From: an uncultured Eggerthellaceae bacterium
GTDB lineage: Bacteria; Actinomycetota; Coriobacteriia; Coriobacteriales; Eggerthellaceae
Assembly (NCBI GenBank): GCA_947565915.1
Contig: CANOHY010000049.1
Coordinates: forward strand, 1 to 10,470
Length of the DNA: 10,470 nucleotides
Direction of reading: 5' to 3'
A program made the translations under genes and the position numbers. A model generated the notes under the pieces. The model worked only from the letters and a program-made list of their open reading frames with translations, was not told the origin of the DNA and did not search any database. Shown here piece after piece: positions 5,166 through 10,470 of the stretch (the first letter of the stretch is position 1; each line of letters begins with the position of its first letter).

Positions 5166-7265
5166 ATGAAGCTTTTCAAATATCTGTTGCAGCATAAGCT
5201 TGCCATGCTGATCATCATCCTCCTTCTGGTTGGACAGGCATTTTTCGACCTCATGCTGCCCAACTACACCTCGCAGATAGTGGACGCGGGCATCCAGCAA
5301 GCCGGCGTGGAGCATGTCGCAACCGATGAGCTCTCAGCACTGACTCACGACCGCATCAGCGAAGCAAGCGCAGCACAGACTGCAGCCGATTTCGACGAGC
5401 AGCTATTCGCTGATTCCTACGAAAAGGACCCGCAAACCGGCACGTACCGCCTCACCGAATACGGCAAGCAGCATCGCGAAGAGCTTGACATCATGATGGC
5501 CAGGCCCCTCGCAGCTGCTCGCGACATGCTTTCGAGCGATACGTCCGACGAGCTCATCGGACAAGTCGGCATCGCTGCTGCACGCGCCGAGTACAAAGAC
5601 CTCGGGTACGACATGGGCATGATGCAGTTCAGCTACCTGCTAATCTGCGGCTTGAAGATGATGGGGTTCGTCGTGGCAGCGGTTGTCATCTCCATCCTGG
5701 TGAGCCTGATTGCCGCCCGCACGTCGGCCACCATAGGACGCGACCTGCGCCAAAAGCTGTTCGAGAAGGTCATCTCGTTCAGCGATGCGGAGGTGCAGCG
5801 CTTCTCCACGGCTTCGCTCATCACGCGCAGCACCAACGATATCCAGCAGATCCAGATGATGAGCATGATGTTCCTGCGCATGGTGCTCTACGCCCCCATC
5901 CTGGCCATTGGCGGCATCATCATGGTGGCGCAAACCGATTTCTCCATGGGTTGGCTCATCGGCGCAGCGATTGGCGCAATCTTGGTCATTATGTTCGGCC
6001 TGATGGCCATCACCATGCCGAAATTCCGCATCATGCAAAAGCTCATCGACCGCCTGAACCTCATCTCGCGCGAGCGCATCGCCGGCGTTTCCGTCGTGCG
6101 CGCCTTCGGCCAGCAGCAACGCGAGGAAAAACGCTTCGAGGGTGCATCGACCGACCTCATGAGAACGCAGCTGTTCACCAACCGCACCATGACCTTCCTC
6201 ATGCCGGCGATCATCCTCATCATGAACCTGCTCTCGGTTGGCATCGTATGGTTCGGGGCAGGGCAAATCGACGCCGGAGCCATGCAAACTGGCGACATGA
6301 TCGCCTTCATCACCTATTCGATGATCATCGTGATGGGCTTCATGATGCTGGGCATGCTGGCCATCATGCTGCCTCGCGCCGATGTGTCTGCCAGCCGCGT
6401 GGAGGAGGTGCTCGCCTGCCCGCTTTCCATTCGCGACTACGAGGGAGCCGACTGCTGCCAGTGGAGGCAAGGGGCACCGGCGATCGAGTTCGACCATGTG
6501 TCGTTTTGCTACGAAGATGGCTGCGAGCAAGTGCTGCACGACGTGACGTTTCGCATAGAGCCAGGCGAGACCTGCGCCGTGATAGGATCCACAGGCTCGG
6601 GCAAGACCACCATCTGCAAGCTGATCGAACGCTTCTACGACGTGAACGAAGGAGCCGTGCGCGTGAATGGCTGCGATGTACGCGACGTGCCGCTTGCCCA
6701 GCTGCGCAAGCAGATTGGCTATGTGCCCCAAAGGTCGTTCCTCTTCGAAGGCACCATCGCCTCGAATGTGGGATTTGCAGAAGATGACATGAGCGAAGCA
6801 CGCGTGCTCGAGGCCATCGAGATTGCGCAAGCGAGCGAGCTGGTGAACGAGAGCGAAGAGGGGCTGGAGTCGCCCATCACGCAAGGAGGCACCAACGTGT
6901 CGGGCGGACAGCGCCAGCGACTTGCCATCGCTCGTGCGCTGGCAACGGATGCACCCGTGCTGGTATTCGACGACAGCTTCAGCGCGCTTGACTACAAGAC
7001 CGACGCCAACCTGCGCCATGCGCTTGGGGCGCAGCTTCCTGGCCGCGCGCAGCTCATCGTGGCGCAGCGCATCGCAACCGTCATGAATGCCGACCACATC
7101 ATCGTGCTCGACGATGGCGAGGTGGTAGGGCAAGGCACTCATGAGCAGCTGCTCGCCACGTGCGAGGAGTATCGCGAGATAGCGCAGTCGCAGCTCTCTC
7201 CTGAAGAACTTGACCGCTCCGCTGCCCTTGCAGCTCCCGAAGCGTCGGGAGGTGAGGCTCGATGA
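5166..7265 (+). CDS. ABC exporter subunit 1 (fused membrane and ATPase domains, degenerate catalytic site)
   Basis: This 699-residue half-transporter belongs to the heterodimeric exporter (LmrCD/TM287-like) class. Membrane segments lie near residues 12-32, 154-182, 235-257, 262-284, 344-365 and 378-402. An unusually large extracytoplasmic loop of about 110 residues separates TM1 from TM2. The nucleotide-binding domain has Walker A GSTGSGKTT (474-482), Q-loop Q522, signature VSGGQ (578-582) and Walker B VLVFDD (598-603). The catalytic Glu is Asp603 and the H-loop His is Gln634, so this subunit's Walker site is the non-hydrolytic one. I chose the ATG at 5166, after AAGGAAGGGGG, over an in-frame ATG 26 codons upstream because the latter adds a non-conserved tail before TM1. 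The substrate is unknown; drugs, lipids or peptides are typical of the class. Confidence 0.95.
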   Translation: MKLFKYLLQHKLAMLIIILLLVGQAFFDLMLPNYTSQIVDAGIQQAGVEHVATDELSALTHDRISEASAAQTAADFDEQLFADSYEKDPQTGTYRLTEYGKQHREELDIMMARPLAAARDMLSSDTSDELIGQVGIAAARAEYKDLGYDMGMMQFSYLLICGLKMMGFVVAAVVISILVSLIAARTSATIGRDLRQKLFEKVISFSDAEVQRFSTASLITRSTNDIQQIQMMSMMFLRMVLYAPILAIGGIIMVAQTDFSMGWLIGAAIGAILVIMFGLMAITMPKFRIMQKLIDRLNLISRERIAGVSVVRAFGQQQREEKRFEGASTDLMRTQLFTNRTMTFLMPAIILIMNLLSVGIVWFGAGQIDAGAMQTGDMIAFITYSMIIVMGFMMLGMLAIMLPRADVSASRVEEVLACPLSIRDYEGADCCQWRQGAPAIEFDHVSFCYEDGCEQVLHDVTFRIEPGETCAVIGSTGSGKTTICKLIERFYDVNEGAVRVNGCDVRDVPLAQLRKQIGYVPQRSFLFEGTIASNVGFAEDDMSEARVLEAIEIAQASELVNESEEGLESPITQGGTNVSGGQRQRLAIARALATDAPVLVFDDSFSALDYKTDANLRHALGAQLPGRAQLIVAQRIATVMNADHIIVLDDGEVVGQGTHEQLLATCEEYREIAQSQLSPEELDRSAALAAPEASGGEAR

Positions 7266-9187
7266 GCGCGTCCAACGAGGCGAAGACGAAGCGCAAGCAG
7301 CAGCTCGAAGAGCTCAAGCAAGCAGCGCAAGAGGCGCAAGCAAAGCGCGCGAAGGGTGGCGCGAGCAGAGGGCCGCATCACGGGCACGGGCCACACGCGC
7401 GTTCCTTCGAGAAGCCGCGCGACTTCAAGGGCACCATGGGCAAATTGCTGCGCTTCATGGGTCGGTTCAAGATCGCGCTCATCGTGGCACTCGTGTTCGC
7501 CGTCGGCTCCACTGCCTTCAATGTGGTTGGACCCAAGGTGATGTCCATCGCCACGACCGAGCTGTTCAACGGCATCGTGGCCAAGGTGGCTGGCACAGGC
7601 GGCATCGACTTCCCGGCCATAGGCGCCGTGCTGCTCACTACCTTGGCAATCTATCTTGCCAGCGCGCTTTGCACCTTCTTCCAGGGGTGGGTGCTCACCT
7701 ACGTCTCGCAGAAGACCTGCTTCGAGCTGCGCCGCGAGATATCCGAGAAGATCGACCGGCTGCCCGTGGGATACTTCGAGCGCACCTCCACTGGCGACAC
7801 GCTCTCGCGCATCACCAACGATGTGGACACGCTGGGCCAGTCACTCAACCAGGGCATCAGCGAACTCTTGCGCTCGGTGGTCACCATCATTGGCGTGGTG
7901 GCCATCATGTTCAGCATCAATGTGGTAATGACGCTGGTCACACTGCTCATCGTGCCCGTGTCGCTGGTGCTGATTCGTCTGGTGATATCTCACTCGCAGA
8001 AATACTTCTACGCGCAGCAAGCAAACCTGGGCACCATTGATGGGCAGATAGAGGAAACCTTCAGCGGACACGCCGTGGTGAAGGCATTCGGGCGCGAGAG
8101 CGCCATCGTCGAGCAGTTCGCCGACACCAACGGAAAGCTCTTCGAAAGCGCTTGGAAGTCGCAATTCCTCTCGGGGCTCATGCGCCCGCTCATGGATTGC
8201 GTGAGCAACCTGGGATACGTGGTCATCGCCATTCTGGGAAGCGTCTTCGCCGTACAAGGCATCATCACGGTTGGCGACATCCAGGCCTTCATCCAATACG
8301 TCAAGAACTTCACACAGCCCATCACCTCGCTCGCCCAAGTGAGCAGCGTGCTGCAATCCACAGCCGCAGCAGCAGAGCGCGTCTTCGAGTTCCTGGAAGC
8401 TCCCGAGGAAACCGAAGTGAACCCCGACCAGCCCAAGGTGACCGACATCGACGAGCTTGCCTGCAACGTGGAGTTCGACCATGTGCGATTCGGCTACAAC
8501 CCCGAAAAGCCCGTGATCAAAGACTTCTCCGCTCGCGTGGAAGAGGGGCAGACAGTGGCCTTCGTAGGACCGACCGGTGCCGGGAAGACCACCCTGGTGA
8601 AGCTGCTCATGCGTTTCTACGATGTGGATGCTGGGTGCATTCGCATCGGCGGCGTGGACATCCGCGACATCGAGCGCAACCGCGAGCGCGAGCTCTTCGG
8701 CATGGTGCTTCAGGATGCGTGGCTGTTCCATGGCAGCATTCGCGACAACATCGCCTACGGATGCCCCGGTGCAACCGACGAGCAGATTCGCGAAGCCGCA
8801 CGACAGGCGCATGCCGAGCATTTCATCGAAACGCTGCCCGGCGGCTACGATTGCGAGATCAACGAAGAAGCCTCTAACATAAGCGCAGGCCAGCGGCAGA
8901 TGATCACCATCGCGCGTGCCTTCTTGGCCAATCGACGCATGCTGGTGCTCGACGAGGCCACGAGTTCGGTCGATACCCGTACCGAGGAGCGCATCCAAGC
9001 CGCGATGGACGCCCTGATGAAGGGCCGCACGTCGTTCGTGATAGCGCATCGGCTCTCCACAATCCGCAATGCCGACCTCATTTTGGTCATTCGCGAGGGC
9101 GACATCGTGGAGCAGGGCACGCATGCGGAGCTGCTTGCCCAAGGTGGTTACTATGCCGAGCTGTACAACTCCCAATTCGAGGAATAG
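7262..9187 (+). CDS. ABC exporter subunit 2 (fused membrane and ATPase domains, catalytic subunit)
   Basis: The ATG overlaps the stop of subunit 1 (ATGA), which indicates translational coupling and balanced heterodimer assembly. The protein has 641 residues: a basic, Lys/Gln/Ala- and His-rich cytosolic tail (1-60, including GPHHGHGPH), six membrane segments between about 68 and 366, and a nucleotide-binding domain. Walker A is GPTGAGKTT (436-444), the Q-loop is Q484, Walker B is MLVLDE with catalytic Glu565, and the H-loop is His596. Its signature is ISAGQ (540-544) rather than LSGGQ. Thus its Walker motifs plus VSGGQ of subunit 1 form the active site, while its own ISAGQ completes the degenerate site. 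This complementarity strongly supports an obligate partner relationship. Confidence 0.95.
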   Translation: MSASNEAKTKRKQQLEELKQAAQEAQAKRAKGGASRGPHHGHGPHARSFEKPRDFKGTMGKLLRFMGRFKIALIVALVFAVGSTAFNVVGPKVMSIATTELFNGIVAKVAGTGGIDFPAIGAVLLTTLAIYLASALCTFFQGWVLTYVSQKTCFELRREISEKIDRLPVGYFERTSTGDTLSRITNDVDTLGQSLNQGISELLRSVVTIIGVVAIMFSINVVMTLVTLLIVPVSLVLIRLVISHSQKYFYAQQANLGTIDGQIEETFSGHAVVKAFGRESAIVEQFADTNGKLFESAWKSQFLSGLMRPLMDCVSNLGYVVIAILGSVFAVQGIITVGDIQAFIQYVKNFTQPITSLAQVSSVLQSTAAAAERVFEFLEAPEETEVNPDQPKVTDIDELACNVEFDHVRFGYNPEKPVIKDFSARVEEGQTVAFVGPTGAGKTTLVKLLMRFYDVDAGCIRIGGVDIRDIERNRERELFGMVLQDAWLFHGSIRDNIAYGCPGATDEQIREAARQAHAEHFIETLPGGYDCEINEEASNISAGQRQMITIARAFLANRRMLVLDEATSSVDTRTEERIQAAMDALMKGRTSFVIAHRLSTIRNADLILVIREGDIVEQGTHAELLAQGGYYAELYNSQFEE

Positions 9188-9215
9188 CCGCTACTCCCTT
9201 TGGTAGAATAGCGGC
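9187..9215. repeat. Perfect 7-bp inverted repeat over the HAD gene promoter
   Basis: GCCGCTA (9187-9193) and TAGCGGC (9209-9215) are exact inverted copies with a 15-bp centre, which itself contains CTAC/GTAG (9191-9194 and 9203-9206). The dyad overlaps the -10 TAGAAT and ends 4 bp before the start codon. No T tract follows, so it is not an intrinsic terminator. It could be an operator, or a hairpin at the end of the ABC operon message. Confidence 0.5.
9201..9209 (+). promoter_or_regulatory. Extended -10 promoter of the HAD gene, nearly leaderless
   Basis: TGGTAGAAT is an extended -10 (TG, one base, 5/6 match to TATAAT). A start 6-8 nt after it falls at about 9215-9217, only a few bases before the ATG at 9219. 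No Shine-Dalgarno sequence precedes that ATG, which fits a leaderless or near-leaderless mRNA, frequent in actinobacteria. No convincing -35 is seen. Confidence 0.5.
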
Positions 9216-9218
9216 ATC

Positions 9219-9959
9219 ATGGAACAGACCGTGGACAACAACGCGCAGTCGAGCTCAACCGAAGGCGACAACACCAACAAGGTGAAGATAGCCGTCTTCG
9301 ACTTCGACGACACCTCCATCGAGGGCAGCTCGCCCTCGTGGCTTGTGAACAAGCTGCTCCTTGGGCGCAAGCTCAAGTTGCGCAACGGCTTCCTCATCGG
9401 CTTTTGGGGACTCGCCTACAAATGGCATCTGCCGCAGAACGAGGCTTGGGTGCGCGGCCAGGTGTTCAGCGCCTTCGAAGGTCAGCCAGAACAGGAAGTC
9501 AACCAATACCTGCGAAACTTCTACGACCAGGTCATAGCCAAGCGCTTTCGTCCGCAAGCGGCTGAAGCCATGCGCAAGTGCAAGGAAGAGGGCTGCGAGG
9601 TTGTTGTGGTATCGGCCTCTTTCGAGCCCATCGTGCAGCGTGCCATGGAGCAACAGCCCTTCGACCACCAGATCTCGACCCGCATGCGCGTGGACGAGAA
9701 CGGCAACTACACGCGCGAGGTAGTAGGACGTCCCATCGAGGGCGAAGAGAAGCTCATCGCACTGCGCCATTGGTGCGATGGCCGCTATGGCGAGGGGAAC
9801 TGGGAGATAGAATACGCTTTCGGCGACCACCATTCCGACGTCACCCTGCTGGAGGCCGCGAAGCATCCCTTCGTGGTGACGCCCAACAGCGGACTGAAGA
9901 AGATCGCGGCTGAACGCCATTGGCCCGTGCTGGACTGGAGCATCGACGTCCCGAAATAG
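9219..9959 (+). CDS. HAD superfamily subfamily IB hydrolase (phosphoserine phosphatase-like)
   Basis: This is a 246-residue cytosolic phosphatase-fold protein. Motif I is DFDDT (D28 nucleophile, D30 acid/base), motif II is the Ser of VVVSAS (S132), motif III is probably K178 in GEEKLIAL, and motif IV is GDHHSD (D203, D207). The insertion between motifs I and II is a helical cap typical of subfamily IB. The tail (VVTPNSGLKKIAAERHWPVLDW) resembles the actinobacterial HAD-IB hypothetical group (TIGR01490-like) rather than true SerB, so the substrate is open. The first 20 residues are polar and probably disordered. It lies 31 nt after the exporter genes and seems to have its own promoter; read-through from them is possible. 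It ends in tandem stops TAG-TAA. Confidence 0.9.
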   Translation: MEQTVDNNAQSSSTEGDNTNKVKIAVFDFDDTSIEGSSPSWLVNKLLLGRKLKLRNGFLIGFWGLAYKWHLPQNEAWVRGQVFSAFEGQPEQEVNQYLRNFYDQVIAKRFRPQAAEAMRKCKEEGCEVVVVSASFEPIVQRAMEQQPFDHQISTRMRVDENGNYTREVVGRPIEGEEKLIALRHWCDGRYGEGNWEIEYAFGDHHSDVTLLEAAKHPFVVTPNSGLKKIAAERHWPVLDWSIDVPK

Positions 9960-9979
9960 TAATCGAGCACCTGAGACAT

Positions 9980-10001
9980 GTCGCCTGCGTGTCGTCTGCG
10001 T
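9980..10001. repeat. Tandem 11-bp direct repeat upstream of tRNA-Asp
   Basis: GTCGCCTGCGT is followed at once by GTCGTCTGCGT, with one mismatch. It lies between the HAD gene and the tRNA promoter, about 20 bp upstream of the putative -35. It may be a minor upstream activating feature or a replication slip. The rest of 9963-10021 shows no gene or terminator. Confidence 0.5.
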
Positions 10002-10021
10002 GCGATTTTCGAATTAGGGTA

Positions 10022-10050
10022 TTGCACCACCAGCTTGGCTCCCATACAAT
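10022..10050 (+). promoter_or_regulatory. tRNA-Asp promoter
   Basis: TTGCAC (10022-10027) and TACAAT (10045-10050) are spaced by exactly 17 bp, and the -10 matches 5/6. Transcription would start near 10057, leaving a short 5' leader of about 12 nt for RNase P. Confidence 0.55.
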
Positions 10051-10068
10051 AGCTTACGCTGTAAACGC

Positions 10069-10145
<77 letters not shown>

Positions 10146-10156
10146 TTTAAAGCACC

Positions 10157-10180
10157 AGGCCAGCATTAGCTGGCCTTTTT
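10157..10180 (+). terminator. Intrinsic terminator of tRNA-Asp
   Basis: A perfect 8-bp GC-rich stem, AGGCCAGC/GCTGGCCT, closes a four-base ATTA loop and runs into five T residues. It starts 12 nt after the encoded CCA and isolates the tRNA from the following Fic gene. Confidence 0.92.
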
Positions 10181-10285
10181 ACTAGGTAGCGCTTTGGCCG
10201 TCTGCGATGCAATGCGATTGCTCGATGCTCGAATGGTTCCAACCGGCTACGCGTCTGAAGAAAGACTCGACGGAGGAGGGCGACC

Positions 10286-10470
10286 ATGGTTCTAGACAAC
10301 AGGCTATCCTTGGCCGATTCCGCCGAACTCGCCCGCGAGGAGGAACGCATCTCAAAAACAAAGGCGCTTGGCCTCTTCGGCTCGCATGAACTTGAGGAGC
10401 ATGCGCCTGGTTCGTTTGAAAGCCTCGCCTTCATCCATAAACAGCTATTCGAAGATATCTACGACTTCGC
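10286..10470 (+). CDS. Fic-family protein, N-terminal fragment (cut by window edge)
   Basis: The first 61 codons are visible: MVLDNRLSLADSAELAREEE, then RISKTKALGLF, then GSFESLAFIHKQLFEDIYDFA. This matches the Fic/DOC pattern NxLxxxDxxELxxxExxxxxxRAxxL followed by GTFxxLxxIHxxLFxDIYDxAG. Fic proteins usually transfer AMP to protein hydroxyls. The catalytic HPFxxGNGR motif lies beyond the window, so activity and class cannot be judged. The ATG at 10286 follows GGAGGAGGG with about 6 nt spacing. The 105 nt between it and the tRNA terminator holds no antitoxin-sized ORF, so any inhibitor must be downstream or part of the same protein. No clear promoter was found. Confidence 0.85.
   Translation, partial: MVLDNRLSLADSAELAREEERISKTKALGLFGSHELEEHAPGSFESLAFIHKQLFEDIYDF

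Noticed and set aside
5640..7142. A 500-codon minus-strand open frame inside exporter subunit 1
   Set aside because: It is a codon-bias shadow of the ABC gene; the translation is His/Asp-rich with no fold or motif.
7841..9175. A 444-codon minus-strand open frame inside exporter subunit 2
   Set aside because: Same reason: it mirrors the NBD and membrane region of a certain gene and has no recognisable domain.
9187..9215. The dyad before the HAD gene as a rho-independent terminator of the ABC operon
   Set aside because: No run of T follows the second arm; the sequence goes straight into the start codon region.
9980..10001. The 11-bp tandem repeat as the start of a CRISPR array
   Set aside because: There are only two abutting short copies with no spacers.

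Overview
This 10.5 kb window looks like the end of a draft contig from a high-GC Gram-positive bacterium, most likely of class Coriobacteriia (Eggerthellaceae/Atopobiaceae type). Reasons: moderately high GC, actinobacterial-style extended -10 promoters, one gene that may be leaderless, a secreted BspA-like leucine-rich-repeat protein carrying YRLYN-type repeats (common in gut actinobacteria), and the overall gene families. The taxonomic call is an inference from gene content, not a search result. The first 27 bases are not genomic: they match the 3' end of the Illumina TruSeq Read 1 adapter, so the left edge is an assembly artefact.

Left half, minus strand (28-4932): a 3'-truncated secreted surface protein with its own promoter; prephenate dehydratase (pheA, phenylalanine synthesis) with its own extended -10 promoter; and, further upstream, a two-gene unit of a 571-residue AAA+-like protein with no recognisable Walker A followed 2 nt later by a MutY-like DNA glycosylase. 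A short intergenic region (4933-5165) separates this block from divergent plus-strand genes and may hold a 29-codon Cys/His peptide ORF and a short direct repeat.

Right half, plus strand (5166-10470): two overlapping ABC exporter half-transporters that form a textbook heterodimer with one consensus and one degenerate ATP site; a HAD subfamily IB phosphatase-like gene whose promoter lies almost on its start codon, inside a perfect inverted repeat; a tRNA-Asp(GUC) with encoded CCA, a promoter and a strong intrinsic terminator; and the 5' end of a Fic-family gene cut by the window edge.

The least explained protein is the AAA+-like one at 3217-4932: it keeps the Walker B-, sensor 1- and lid-like parts, but the P-loop position is replaced by a non-canonical sequence, and it is coupled to a DNA glycosylase that itself lacks the iron-sulfur cysteines. 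No CRISPR array, insertion sequence, rRNA, phage gene or origin is visible.
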